Shown: positions 1 to 8,142 of the stretch, piece by piece
Position numbering within the stretch: the stretch's first letter is position 1
How the letters are laid out: each line of letters begins with the position of its first letter
Assembly (NCBI GenBank): GCA_016929205.1
Contig: JAFGJF010000166.1
Span: 1 to 26,255, forward strand
DNA length: 26,255 nt
Source of the DNA: Anaerolineae bacterium
GTDB taxonomy: Bacteria > Chloroflexota > Anaerolineae > JAFGEY01
Reading direction: 5' to 3'
Program-made: the position numbers and the translations under genes
Notes under the pieces: generated by a model
Told to the model about the DNA's origin: nothing
What the model saw: only the letters and a program-made list of their open reading frames with translations
Databases searched by the model: none

Positions 1-146
1 GCGCCTACTGGTCGTCCCAACTTGAGAAAACAGGGTTGTGGGATGGTCGATACAAAAGGCACCGGCATTGGGGCTGGGATGATAATCTCTCCCTGCACTG
101 GCAACGGATCTAGAACAAAGATTACCCAAATCATTGCACAGAGCAA
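1..146 (-). CDS. Possible N-terminus of a membrane-anchored or secreted protein (partial)
   Basis: Reading leftward, a frame stays open to the window edge. It begins near a TTG at 146 or an ATG at 134. The first residues are strongly hydrophobic (about 15 residues rich in V, I, L, F and W), followed by a proline-rich stretch with PLPV, PAPMPVP and TIPQP. This resembles a signal anchor plus a proline-rich linker. There is no strong SD site and only about 45 codons are visible, so a chance open frame is possible. I recognise no family. If real, it is divergent from the HTH gene at 300. Confidence 0.3.
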   Translation of the reverse strand, partial: MLCAMIWVIFVLDPLPVQGEIIIPAPMPVPFVSTIPQPCFLKLGRPVG

Positions 147-182
147 GATAACCTGTTTATAATATCGGTTGGAAACATCAAG

Positions 183-211
183 TTTCCTTTTAGAACATAA
201 TGTGGTATAAT
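183..211 (+). promoter_or_regulatory. Promoter for HTH-pfkB unit
   Basis: A perfect TATAAT lies at 206-211 and is preceded by TGG, giving an extended -10. The -35 at 183-188 (TTTCCT) is weak at 17-bp spacing, as is common for extended -10 promoters. The predicted start lies near 218, about 80 nt before the first gene. Confidence 0.55.
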
Positions 212-299
212 ATCTCATGATCTATAAACATAACCGCTAATTCACAGTCAATAGTCGCGCCTGCTTGAAAAATCGCGACGATGATAAAGGAGAATGAAC

Positions 300-533
300 A
301 TGCCGCAAGAGGATAAAACCGTAATCCAGGATGCCAATGATATGGACGAAGCCAATATGCTCACGATTGCCCAAGTCGCCAAATATCTCAAACTCCACGA
401 GCTGACCGTACGTCGCCTGGCGCGCGAAGGCGAACTCCCGGCATTCAAAGTTGGTCGTCAGTGGAGAATCAAGCGTAATCTGTTGGAAAGTTGGATCGCA
501 GAACGCTCTGGCAAAGGAAGCCCTGAGGCCTAG
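300..533 (+). CDS. Excisionase/MerR-type helix-turn-helix DNA-binding protein
   Basis: A 77-residue protein with one winged-helix HTH of the excisionase (HTH_17) type. The segment MLTIAQVAKYLKLHELTVRR is followed by a wing with the typical pattern LPAFKVGRQWRIKR and a closing LESWI helix. Such proteins bind DNA as small adaptors, and many stand alone in genomes as regulators. I chose the ATG at 300 because the SD (AAAGGAG, ending at 292) is seven bases upstream. The ATG at 294 would be only one base from it. The sugar kinase starts eight bases after the stop, so the two are probably co-transcribed and this protein may regulate that unit. No phage genes are nearby, so an excision role is unlikely. 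Confidence 0.8.
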   Translation: MPQEDKTVIQDANDMDEANMLTIAQVAKYLKLHELTVRRLAREGELPAFKVGRQWRIKRNLLESWIAERSGKGSPEA

Positions 534-540
534 ACCGGCA

Positions 541-1485
541 TTGGCTTCCTGGCGACTGGCAACAGTCACGCTTAATGGCACACTCGACCGCGTCCTCGTT
601 GCCCGCGGCCTATCACTTGGTGAAATACGCAATGTTGACACCGTACTCACACAGGCCGGCGGAAAAGGGCTGAATGTAGCTCGCACAGCATACGCGCTAG
701 GCGCAAACGTAATGGCGACGGGATTAATCGCCGGGCATTGCGGACAGTGGATCCGTACTTGTCTGGAAGAAACCGGGATTCCCAACCACTTTGTCTGCTT
801 ACCCAAGGGTGAGTCCCGAATTAGCACCATCATTGTCGATCCAGTTTCTGCACAAACGACTGTCATCAACGATTTAGGACCTCAAGTTCAGGCCGATAGT
901 TGGCCTGAACTTTGTTGTACGTTGGCTAGAACAGTAGATGGATATCCATGGGTCGCACTTGGCGGAAGCAGTCTCCCAGGCTTGCCCGACACGGTGTATG
1001 CAGACCTGTGCCGCAATATTCAGACACGAGATCAAAGAGTATGCCTGGATACGCGAGGACAATGGTTACGCGAGGCACTAACCACACGACCCTATCTCTT
1101 AAAATGCAACCAATACGAAGCGGCAGACCTGCTTGGCTGTCCTATCGATTCGCCAAACGATGTACGTTTAGCGATCCAACCGTGGCTCGATTCAGGGCTG
1201 GAACGCATTGTGATTACGTTGGGCGACCAAGGGGCAGTCGCCGTAGAAAAAGACCAAACCTGGTTTGTTAAAGCGCCCAAGGTCGAGGCACTCTGCCCAA
1301 TCGGAAGTGGCGATGCAATGATGGCGGGGCTGATCGTAGCCTTGGCTCGAGGCGACGCTTTGCCTGTTGCTACCCGATACGGAGTCGCATTGGGAACGGC
1401 AAACACGCTGATACTTGGCTCTGGTCGATGTGATCTTGGTGTGCTTTCCAAGCTTGTAAACGAAACACGTATACAGACGTACTAG
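541..1485 (+). CDS. PfkB-family sugar-phosphate kinase (1-phosphofructokinase/tagatose-6-phosphate kinase type)
   Basis: A predicted cytoplasmic ribokinase-fold kinase of 314 residues, the usual length for FruK/LacC enzymes. The start resembles the FruK opening (TVTLNGTLDR, cf. TxTxNPxxD). GGKGLNVA lies at residues 40-47 (substrate site), and the C-terminal PIGSGDAMMAGL places the catalytic Asp near residue 258 in the ATP/anion-hole motif. The family phosphorylates fructose-1-phosphate or tagatose-6-phosphate, and the exact substrate cannot be read here. I chose the TTG at 541 because it follows the HTH stop by seven bases, has GAGG at 525-528, and keeps the conserved N-terminus. An upstream ATG at 451 would overlap the HTH gene and add unrelated residues. 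No PTS gene is adjacent. Confidence 0.82.
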   Translation: MASWRLATVTLNGTLDRVLVARGLSLGEIRNVDTVLTQAGGKGLNVARTAYALGANVMATGLIAGHCGQWIRTCLEETGIPNHFVCLPKGESRISTIIVDPVSAQTTVINDLGPQVQADSWPELCCTLARTVDGYPWVALGGSSLPGLPDTVYADLCRNIQTRDQRVCLDTRGQWLREALTTRPYLLKCNQYEAADLLGCPIDSPNDVRLAIQPWLDSGLERIVITLGDQGAVAVEKDQTWFVKAPKVEALCPIGSGDAMMAGLIVALARGDALPVATRYGVALGTANTLILGSGRCDLGVLSKLVNETRIQTY

Positions 1486-1538
1486 AACCAAGACAAGGTT
1501 TAGGCCGACGTTGCAATGTCACAAGCGACACCGGACAG

Positions 1539-1778
1539 TCACAATGCATCACCCAACAATATGCCGATCAGACCAACAATGACACCCAGGTAGAGAAGCA
1601 AATCGCTGTTGACCATCCATCCAACAAACCCATCACCGTTTCGCAGGCTAGGAATGCAAGTAAGAATCAATCCCACTATACACAATCCGATACCGATAAA
1701 TACGGGTAATCCTTTGTTGTGTGCGATAAAGTCCGAAAGAGTATCAATCAGATCTTTTTTGGATGAACCCTTGGCCAT
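1539..1778 (-). CDS. Small two-helix membrane protein
   Basis: A 79-residue protein with a charged N-terminus (MAKGSSKKDLIDTL) and two hydrophobic segments, roughly residues 26-43 and 57-76, separated by a short loop (SLRNGDGFVGWMVNSD). It is probably an inner-membrane hairpin. The start has a good SD (GGAGGG) six bases upstream. It begins 49 bases after the TPR protein stop on the same strand and is likely in the same transcript. I recognise no family and assign no function. Confidence 0.65.
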   Translation of the reverse strand: MAKGSSKKDLIDTLSDFIAHNKGLPVFIGIGLCIVGLILTCIPSLRNGDGFVGWMVNSDLLLYLGVIVGLIGILLGDAL

Positions 1779-1827
1779 TCATATCCCTCCGCTTCGACGG
1801 GTAACACCTTGCTTATCTGACAACGTA

Positions 1828-3435
1828 CTAATCGGCCAGCGATGGATCCAGTGAAATGGCCTTGTTTATGTTCTGCGTTGCCTTATCATATTCGCCAATA
1901 CTCCCGTAAATGACCCCACGGTTGTAATAGGCCAGAGCCAGGTTGGGATTTAGCTCGATGGCCTCATTCAAGTCGACCAACGCCTCCTGATACTTGCCCA
2001 TTTTCTCATAGACCCGACCGCGATCAACATAGGCAATCGCAAAACCAGGCGACAGTTCGATAGCTCTTGTCAAATTACTGGCTGCCGCACCATACTCTTT
2101 TAACTCAAACAGCGCCGTACCCCGCATATGAAATGTCCCCGCGTTGCTGCCATCCAATTCGATCGCCTGTGTAAGGTCTTGAATCGCATTGGCGAACTGC
2201 TCCATCACAACAAAAGATGCAGCACGAGCCCGAAACGCGTGTTCGTTTGTTGGCGACAGCTCAATTGAACGCGTCAAATCTTGAATAGCTAATTTGTGCT
2301 CATCCAACGCAGCACGGACAAGCCCACGTCGGAGATACGCATCGCTTATTTCAGGATCCAACTCGATCGCTTTATTGAAATCTTGGAGCGCCCACTGATA
2401 GTCCTGATTCGCTGCGCGCACAATGCCTCTCACCAAATATGCCTGGACATAATCTTGGCGTAATTCGATGGCTTTATCCAGATCTTGAGCAGCCTTGTTG
2501 TATTGTTTGAGTTTTTCAAAAGCCACCCCACGATGATAACACGCCTCTGCAAAGTCTGGATCTAGTTTGATCGCTTTATTGTAATCTTCTAGAGCACGAC
2601 GTTCTCGCCCCAAACGCTCATAGGCTACTCCCCGACCGTGGTACGCATATGGCGAATTGCCATCGATCCGTGTCGCCCTGTCAAACGTCTCGATCGCCTG
2701 TTGGATACTGTCTTGAGCCAACAAAGAAAACCCACTATTTACATACCCCACCACGTCTTGTGGTTGCAGTGCTTGTACCCGTTCATAGTAGCTCATCGCT
2801 TTCAGAGGTAAACCAATATAGTAATAGGCATTGCCTAGCCGAAGCCAATTGGCAGCGCGCACGGCAACATCGGAGCCATCATCTTGAGATGTTTCATGGG
2901 CCGCATCCATCGTCAACTCGATCCGTTCAAGACGATTCAAGACTTGTTCAGCACTAGAAATGATGCGCGAGGTCAAACGAGGGCCAGAAACGGCAACGAC
3001 CAATCCCAACGAAATGCCGGCATCGCGCTGAAGCCGCTCAAGGCGAGCAAGCAATAACGCGCGTTCTTGCTGAACCATTTCATCACGAACAACGAGTTGA
3101 GCCTGAATCCGTGCCTTTTCTTCACTAACAAGCTCTACCTCTTGACGAAGCAAGGCCATCTCTTTTTGGTGTAACACAGCCGCCGCCTCGCGCTCGGAGG
3201 CAAAGACCTGGTGACGCTGACGCAAAATGAGTGCAAAGACAAACTCAACCAAAGCGATCAAGACAATGGCTATCCCTGGCAAGAAGAGACTTAAATTCTG
3301 AGCAAGTAGTAGCGCGCCCAACCATTGAAAAAACGATGGAGCCATTGCCCCCCACATTGGATATGTAAAATACCCGGCAATAATAACAGCCAGGATCACC
3401 AATACCACAACAACCCAACCAATGTATTTTTTCAC
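1828..3435 (-). CDS. Membrane-anchored protein with coiled coil and ten TPR repeats
   Basis: A 535-residue protein. Two hydrophobic segments sit in the first ~75 residues (around WVVVVLVILAVIIAGYF and a second containing IAIVLIALVEFVFALIL). A Glu/Gln/Arg-rich coiled coil of about 60 residues follows. From about residue 185 to the end come ten consecutive 34-residue TPR units with the usual W/Y-G-Y-A-P positions (for example AYYNRGVIYGSIGEYDKA). TPR arrays bind protein partners, so this is probably a scaffold anchored in the membrane. I chose the GTG at 3435 because GGAGG lies directly upstream; a longer frame to 3474 would begin at the promoter -10. A perfect consensus promoter drives it, and the small membrane protein follows. 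Confidence 0.85.
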   Translation of the reverse strand: MKKYIGWVVVVLVILAVIIAGYFTYPMWGAMAPSFFQWLGALLLAQNLSLFLPGIAIVLIALVEFVFALILRQRHQVFASEREAAAVLHQKEMALLRQEVELVSEEKARIQAQLVVRDEMVQQERALLLARLERLQRDAGISLGLVVAVSGPRLTSRIISSAEQVLNRLERIELTMDAAHETSQDDGSDVAVRAANWLRLGNAYYYIGLPLKAMSYYERVQALQPQDVVGYVNSGFSLLAQDSIQQAIETFDRATRIDGNSPYAYHGRGVAYERLGRERRALEDYNKAIKLDPDFAEACYHRGVAFEKLKQYNKAAQDLDKAIELRQDYVQAYLVRGIVRAANQDYQWALQDFNKAIELDPEISDAYLRRGLVRAALDEHKLAIQDLTRSIELSPTNEHAFRARAASFVVMEQFANAIQDLTQAIELDGSNAGTFHMRGTALFELKEYGAAASNLTRAIELSPGFAIAYVDRGRVYEKMGKYQEALVDLNEAIELNPNLALAYYNRGVIYGSIGEYDKATQNINKAISLDPSLAD

Positions 3436-3472
3436 AATTCCTCCAGGGCGATCTATAACCCCCGATGTGATC

Positions 3473-3501
3473 ATTATAACCTAATCCGAGATCTCTGTCA
3501 A
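3473..3501 (-). promoter_or_regulatory. Perfect consensus sigma-70-type promoter for the TPR gene
   Basis: On the minus strand TTGACA (3501-3496), 17 bases, then TATAAT (3478-3473). All 12 core positions match the consensus. The predicted start near 3466 leaves a leader of about 30 nt to the GTG at 3435. It lies back to back with the rightward promoter at 3516-3544. Confidence 0.85.
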
Positions 3502-3515
3502 CGAATCTGGGCCAC

Positions 3516-3544
3516 TTGACAACCAGAACAAACAGGGCTAGTAT
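3516..3544 (+). promoter_or_regulatory. Promoter for the EEP hydrolase gene
   Basis: TTGACA at 3516-3521, 17 bases, TAGTAT at 3539-3544. The TTG that opens the longest reading frame of the downstream gene is the first triplet of this -35 box, which argues that translation starts later, at 3576. Confidence 0.7.
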
Positions 3545-3575
3545 ACTGCAAATCTTACAAATGGAGAAATTCCCT

Positions 3576-4364
3576 ATGACTACAACTCGCATTCTGGACC
3601 TAAATATTTGGAACTACAACGATCCATGGCCCGTACGTCGCGACCTGATCGTCAGGCTTATTCTCGAAACGAATCCCGATATTGTCGCTTTCCAAGAAGT
3701 ACGGTACCAAGATTGGATAGACGTCCACCACCAAGCCGATCAGATTCTCTCCCATCTAGACGGATACACCGCCGTCTGGAACCCGGCAGCCTATTGGTCA
3801 CCCGATCAAGATGAAAACAAAGGACAGCAGTGGGAGGGCCTAGCAATTCTCAGCCGGCATCCCCTAGTAGATCGGCGAATAGCACGCCTGGAACGAGACG
3901 CTGCCGACCCACATAACCATTTTCCAAGATTGGTACTCGCAGCGCAGATTCGGCTTCCGGCGGGCCTTTTTTGGTTGTTCAACACACACTTTCCATTAAG
4001 TGCCCAGGCCCGAGAACGAGTTGCGCCCGTCGCCCTGAACTTTATCACTCAAACCGCCGGCAATCTGCCTTTTGTCTTTACCGGCGATTTTAACGCAGTG
4101 CCAGCCGAGTTACCCATTCAGTATTTTACTGGACAGGCTCAGATCGACGGGCAAAGCGGTGATTTGTGCGATGCCTGGACGCTATGTCATCCCGATCAGG
4201 ACGGGTACACTTTTTCAGCATGGGAGCCCGAAAAACGCATCGACTATCTGTTTGTTTCTCCCAACGTCCAGGTTCAAACTATCGAGATCGTTGGCAGAAC
4301 GCCGCATCGAGAGACAACCTCACCATCCGATCATTGTGGGCTCTTTGCCGCAATCGAGATATAG
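3576..4364 (+). CDS. Endonuclease/exonuclease/phosphatase (EEP) family hydrolase
   Basis: A 262-residue protein of the metal-dependent EEP (DNase I-like) superfamily. Visible active-site motifs in order: LDLNIWN (Asn10), FQEVRY (metal-binding Glu41), NTHFPL (His138), TGDFNAVP (Asp171, Asn173), KRIDYLF (Asp223) and SDHCGL (Asp252-His253). All key residues are present, so it should be active. Substrates in the family include DNA, phosphoinositides and other phosphodiesters, and the sequence does not separate these. No signal peptide is visible, so cytoplasmic action is likely. The ATG at 3576 has GGAG nine bases upstream. The next gene begins nine bases after the stop. Confidence 0.85.
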   Translation: MTTTRILDLNIWNYNDPWPVRRDLIVRLILETNPDIVAFQEVRYQDWIDVHHQADQILSHLDGYTAVWNPAAYWSPDQDENKGQQWEGLAILSRHPLVDRRIARLERDAADPHNHFPRLVLAAQIRLPAGLFWLFNTHFPLSAQARERVAPVALNFITQTAGNLPFVFTGDFNAVPAELPIQYFTGQAQIDGQSGDLCDAWTLCHPDQDGYTFSAWEPEKRIDYLFVSPNVQVQTIEIVGRTPHRETTSPSDHCGLFAAIEI

Positions 4365-4373
4365 ATTCTCAAG

Positions 4374-5159
4374 ATGGAACTGTGTCTGTACGGTGGTCCA
4401 CAAGCCAATGCATCGCTTGATAGTCTGATTCGCGCGGCCGCGCAAGCTGGTTTCAAGTGCCTTAATCTATGGGTCTCGGGATTGGAGGCAGCGCTTGCTA
4501 TGCATTCGGTATCCTGGCTCGACGATCTGTTTCAGACCCACGCACTCTATCCGGCAGCAATCAGCGGGCGGGAATCGTTGTACCTGACCCCCGGATCGGA
4601 TTTAGCGCTATTCCAGTCTCATATGATCGATCTGTGCGCTCGGCTAGACTCGCTTGGTGGTGGCATTGTCGTCGTTTGTCTGGGAGCACCTGCAAGCAAG
4701 TTGAAAGCGACGAGTGAGCTTGTGCCTGCTCTACAACGGCTATCCGATCTGGCCGCGCCTTTCGATGTACGTATAGCCGCCATGCCTTATCCCGCTATAG
4801 ATCACCCATCCAATTTCCTGACGCAGCTTCAAGAGAAAATAATGCTGTCAAACCGCTCCAACTTGGGAATAGCGCTGAATGTGGCTCACTTGGGGCTTGA
4901 TGACCAGGAACTGCACGAGCTTGATAACCTAGCTATTCAAAAGCTGTGGTTGGTTGATCTCCAGGTCATCGATGAGCAGAACCAACCAATGGCCAAAAAG
5001 ATATGCCATCTTTTGGCCGGCAAAGGATTCCAAGGATTGTATAGTGTGGAATTGGTATGCCAAGGGATTCAGCTCGAAAAAGCGGTCCAGGCAACCAGGC
5101 AGACAGCCCTGGCGCTTTTTCAGCCTCAAGCCGGAACAGTTTCCACCGAGCCACTATAA
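4374..5159 (+). CDS. Xylose isomerase-like TIM-barrel protein (sugar phosphate isomerase/epimerase family)
   Basis: A 261-residue protein with the order of an AP-endonuclease-2/xylose-isomerase TIM barrel: MELCLYGG at strand 1, AAAQAGFKCLNLW at strand 2, GGGIVVVCLGA in the middle, NLGIALNVAHLGL, LWLVDLQVID, and a final GLYSVELVC with the usual late Glu. Related enzymes isomerise or epimerise sugars with a divalent metal. Some positions that usually hold metal ligands look changed: the usual E-x-H segment reads AAMPYPAID and the usual VHxKD segment reads LVDLQVID. Activity is therefore uncertain. It lies nine bases after the EEP gene, with a weak SD (CAAGA), and is followed by a terminator. 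Confidence 0.7.
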   Translation: MELCLYGGPQANASLDSLIRAAAQAGFKCLNLWVSGLEAALAMHSVSWLDDLFQTHALYPAAISGRESLYLTPGSDLALFQSHMIDLCARLDSLGGGIVVVCLGAPASKLKATSELVPALQRLSDLAAPFDVRIAAMPYPAIDHPSNFLTQLQEKIMLSNRSNLGIALNVAHLGLDDQELHELDNLAIQKLWLVDLQVIDEQNQPMAKKICHLLAGKGFQGLYSVELVCQGIQLEKAVQATRQTALALFQPQAGTVSTEPL

Positions 5160-5197
5160 AAAAAGGTGTGACCTCTGGACTACAAGTCACACCTTTT
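5158..5197. terminator. Bidirectional intrinsic terminator between convergent genes
   Basis: A perfect 12-bp stem (AAAAGGTGTGAC at 5161-5172, GTCACACCTTTT at 5186-5197) with a 13-base loop. The leftward transcript ends in seven U residues and the rightward one in four, so it should work best for the leftward isomerase gene at 5223-6635 while also ending the 3576-5159 unit. Confidence 0.9.
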
Positions 5198-5222
5198 CAG
5201 CACCCTGTGCCAAAATGTCAAA

Positions 5223-6635
5223 CTAGTCCGTATGGTGGTACACTTCCCAGCCGAGATACTTGGTGAAAGCCTCGTCAAGCACATCAGCGACCTGAGAGAG
5301 ATTTAGAGCGGTGTGATGTTCGAAACCATTTTCGCAAATGTACTTGAGCAAAGTCTGCAATTCAGGAATTTCGATCACCCCATAGCCGCCAAACGTCTTC
5401 AGCGGATCATCAGTCAATCGGCCTTCTCCCAAATAAGTGGTAATTGACCCCCAGGTATCGTCAGTGCTGACCCGGCAGAAAGTAAATGGCTCGGCTTTGA
5501 GCCGACCAGTGATTGTACCATACGTATTGTCCACACCCACCGTGCCGGCAATGATCGCCTGGTAGTCCATCTCACCACCTTGCGCGAAAAAATGTTTGGG
5601 CAAATTACTGCAGTGGAAAATCACCGCCTTGTCGTCGTCCTCACCGTAATCGTTGTTCCAATCGACAAGCGCGCTGGGCGTGCCTGAAGCGAGCTGCATC
5701 GCATACATGCCCACCAATCCGGTAATGTCGGTTTCACAAGCGCTAGGCATCAATTGATTTCCCATCATGCTCATGATTGTACAAGGCACCACGCCATAAA
5801 ACTCTTCCATCGACGTCCAACACTGGATCGCAGTTGCCACCAGACGGTTCTCTTCCATCCATTGATCGATGACAACCCCGAATTTGGCCATCCTCAACAA
5901 CGCCGGGTCCGGAACCCCCTCAACAGTCGTGTACGCGCCGATGGCTTCGAGCTTGGCCTTGACCTCAGGAGCCTCATCCGCCAGTTTTTCCGCCTTGCCA
6001 AAGACTTCTGATAAATCGATCGTCTCCACACTGATGCCAGCACTTTCAAGCAGTTTCTCGCTGAAACGGACCGTATTGAATGCTGCGGGACGCGCGCCCA
6101 CCATGCCTAACCTCACTCGTGATAGTCCCTTGACTACACGACACACCCCCACAAACCATTGCAAATCCTTGCGAAACGCCTCTGACGTGGGATCGACAGT
6201 ATGGCGCTTTGTCAACGAAAAAGGGATGCCATACTGCGTCAGATTATTGCAGACTGACATCTTGCCGCAGAAACTGTCACGACGATCAGCAATCGTCATT
6301 TTTCCGGGCGTCTCGGGAAACGCATGGACCAGCACTGGCACACCAACACCTGATAGACGAATCGTATTGGCAACGCCGCGCTCGTCACCAAAGTTAGGCA
6401 GTGTAACCAAGATGCCATCGATCTCGTCAGCATGTTGCTTGAACAGTGCCGCACATTTTTCCGCATCCTGGAATGTCTCCACAGAACCAAAGGGAGTATC
6501 CTCGGGAGTGAGCGCCACGCAATCAATCCCTTCCTGCTCGAGCACCTCCAATATTGTTTTTCGACCCGTTTCACAGAGGTGATCGGGGAAAAACCCTCGA
6601 TTACCGACGATAAGACCCAACGTAATGTTTGACAT
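5223..6635 (-). CDS. L-fucose/L-arabinose isomerase-family protein
   Basis: A 470-residue protein with the FucI/AraA fold pattern: LGLIVGNRGFFPDHLCE at the N-terminus, the first-domain segment GILVTLPNFGDERG, RVRLGMVGARPAAFNTVRFSE in the middle, and the core VPCTIMSMMGNQLMPSACETD, whose Glu is a metal-ligand candidate. The C-terminal part carries the substrate domain (DWNNDYGED, KAVIFHCSNLPKHFF). The family converts aldoses to ketoses with Mn2+. Members also include sulfoquinovose isomerases, so the substrate is open. The SD is GGGAGG seven bases upstream of the ATG. It lies 64 bases downstream of the protease gene and may share its promoter. A strong terminator follows. Confidence 0.82.
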   Translation of the reverse strand: MSNITLGLIVGNRGFFPDHLCETGRKTILEVLEQEGIDCVALTPEDTPFGSVETFQDAEKCAALFKQHADEIDGILVTLPNFGDERGVANTIRLSGVGVPVLVHAFPETPGKMTIADRRDSFCGKMSVCNNLTQYGIPFSLTKRHTVDPTSEAFRKDLQWFVGVCRVVKGLSRVRLGMVGARPAAFNTVRFSEKLLESAGISVETIDLSEVFGKAEKLADEAPEVKAKLEAIGAYTTVEGVPDPALLRMAKFGVVIDQWMEENRLVATAIQCWTSMEEFYGVVPCTIMSMMGNQLMPSACETDITGLVGMYAMQLASGTPSALVDWNNDYGEDDDKAVIFHCSNLPKHFFAQGGEMDYQAIIAGTVGVDNTYGTITGRLKAEPFTFCRVSTDDTWGSITTYLGEGRLTDDPLKTFGGYGVIEIPELQTLLKYICENGFEHHTALNLSQVADVLDEAFTKYLGWEVYHHTD

Positions 6636-6699
6636 GCTTACCTCCCAGTGAGCAAATAGAAAAATAACCGAATCCCTAAAACATGATATCTGGTAAACC

Positions 6700-7716
6700 T
6701 CAAGTCACAAGATCGACACTGAGGGCATCCAGGACTGCCTGGATGGGGTTGAACAATGTTGCCAGCTCGGATCCTGCAAACAATAGGCCGATGACGTTCC
6801 CTGCCATATCCAACATTGCTGATCCCGAATCCCCTCCCGCACTCATGCCCGTAGCCATAAACTGATCCACAAACTGGACCATTTGCCCATCATAGTCTAC
6901 TTGGACCGTTACATCAACCTGAGTGATTTTTCCAGTGGTGTAACCGGTTGTGCGGCCCGTTTTCTGCACTTGCATGCCCAGCGCGCCAACCGCGACACCG
7001 TTCGGAACACCAATTTGCAGAATCGCGGGAGTCACCAGGTCTGGAGAAAGCGGACGAGCTATGGCACAATCGACGACATTTTCAGCAGGTTTTTCCTGGA
7101 GCGCGGCAATTCGGCTGCTAGAGCCCAGTGTCTTGGCTAGCACGTTCAACAACTCGACGATCGCCTTGGCCCAGGGACAAGTCGACTCTTGAGCCCCCAT
7201 ATTGAGCGGCACCCAATCTTCCAATGTAGCAATCTGATCGCTGCTCGTCCCGCCATCGTATTGTCCTGGCTGGATAATAATGTCGCCTTTGGAAGCCTTG
7301 TTGCTGTTTGCCAGCACGTGATTATTGCTGAGAATAAGCAGATCATCACCACGTCGCACCAGACAGCCAAAGGTGCCAGCCGAGACATCGACGTGCCCAC
7401 ACGAGATACCCGGCATTGCCGGGCGATGCTTGTCCCTGGTACCGGTCTGCAGAGCACGAAAGATCCCCACTTCTTGTACATCCGTCTTGACCGAGTCGAG
7501 AGTTCGTGGGATAAAATCTTGAGCCGTCAGTTGTGTCTTTGGAAGTTTTTTGCTCACTGAAACGACCATGCACAGTTCATCAGTGAGTTTGCCCCCGGTC
7601 TCTTTGAATCCTATGCCGCAGGCCACCACATTTTTGGAGCCGAATAGCTTGCTTGCGTACGCACGCTTGACCTGGGCAATCGAAATTAGATCTGGAGTCA
7701 TGCCCTGAATATCCAT
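6700..7716 (-). CDS. Trypsin-fold serine protease with N-terminal module
   Basis: A 338-residue protein. Residues ~14-85 form a module containing GSKNVVACGIGFKETGGKLT, and residues ~110-320 form a chymotrypsin-like domain. Catalytic triad candidates: His133 (SNNHVLA), Asp216 (VVDCAIA) and Ser297 (AGGDSGSAM). The layout resembles the bacterial and plant NAL1-like trypsin group (my recollection of the family). No signal peptide or membrane segment is visible, so it is probably cytoplasmic, unusual for a trypsin-fold protease. The ATG lies one base after the stop of the upstream small gene, so the two are probably translationally coupled. That small gene encodes a copy of the N-terminal module. 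Confidence 0.82.
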   Translation of the reverse strand: MDIQGMTPDLISIAQVKRAYASKLFGSKNVVACGIGFKETGGKLTDELCMVVSVSKKLPKTQLTAQDFIPRTLDSVKTDVQEVGIFRALQTGTRDKHRPAMPGISCGHVDVSAGTFGCLVRRGDDLLILSNNHVLANSNKASKGDIIIQPGQYDGGTSSDQIATLEDWVPLNMGAQESTCPWAKAIVELLNVLAKTLGSSSRIAALQEKPAENVVDCAIARPLSPDLVTPAILQIGVPNGVAVGALGMQVQKTGRTTGYTTGKITQVDVTVQVDYDGQMVQFVDQFMATGMSAGGDSGSAMLDMAGNVIGLLFAGSELATLFNPIQAVLDALSVDLVT

Positions 7717-7717
7717 A

Positions 7718-7984
7718 TCACACCCCCACGGCGCTCAACTTGCCCACCTCTTTGACGTCGACCTGCACCCCATCCAGTTCGGAGGGAATGACATCTCGCT
7801 TGCGTAAACTGGACAGAGGCTGCTTGTTCTCAACCATCACCGTCAATGCTATCTGATCTGTAAGTTTGCCACCCATCTCCCGGTAGCCGATGCCCACTCC
7901 AACGACGTTCTTTTTTTTCAGCAGCCTGCGTTCATACTTGACTTTAACAGCCCGGACTTTACTCATCTCATCGTGACTATCCAT
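7718..7984 (-). CDS. Free-standing homologue of the protease N-terminal module
   Basis: An 88-residue protein. Its residues ~13-82 align without gaps to residues ~16-85 of the protease encoded just downstream. KKNVVGVGIGYREMGGKLTD matches SKNVVACGIGFKETGGKLTD, and further matches are DVIPSELD/DFIPRTLD and DVKEVG/DVQEVG. It is very basic at the start. A strong SD (GGGAGGAG) precedes the ATG. It could be an inhibitor, chaperone or targeting partner, or a remnant of duplication; the sequence shows only the homology. The stop is one base from the protease start. Confidence 0.8.
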   Translation of the reverse strand: MDSHDEMSKVRAVKVKYERRLLKKKNVVGVGIGYREMGGKLTDQIALTVMVENKQPLSSLRKRDVIPSELDGVQVDVKEVGKLSAVGV

Positions 7985-8113
7985 ACATCTCCTCCCGACA
8001 AATGAATCAGACTATCCCTTTGGTCGAAAACCCAGAAACAGCGAGATCTGCCATTTGACCATTCTGCGGGGAAAGAGCAAGTCATACGCTCCCATTTCAA
8101 GCGGCTCTTCTGC

Positions 8114-8142
8114 ATTGTACTCTAAACTCGCCTCTGATGCAA
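8114..8142 (-). promoter_or_regulatory. Promoter for the protease-isomerase operon
   Basis: Minus strand TTGCAT (8142-8137), 17 bases, TACAAT (8119-8114). This predicts a leader of about 125 nt before the ATG at 7984. It is divergent from the promoter at 8163-8191. Confidence 0.6.

Noticed and set aside
237..869. Leftward 210-codon open frame
   Set aside because: It overlaps the HTH and kinase genes on the other strand, and its sequence has no recognisable motif or SD.
5869..6582. Rightward 237-codon open frame
   Set aside because: It lies opposite the fucose isomerase-family gene, which has clear motifs, SD and terminator. The predicted protein has no recognisable domain and is Ser/Pro-rich, as expected from an antisense shadow.
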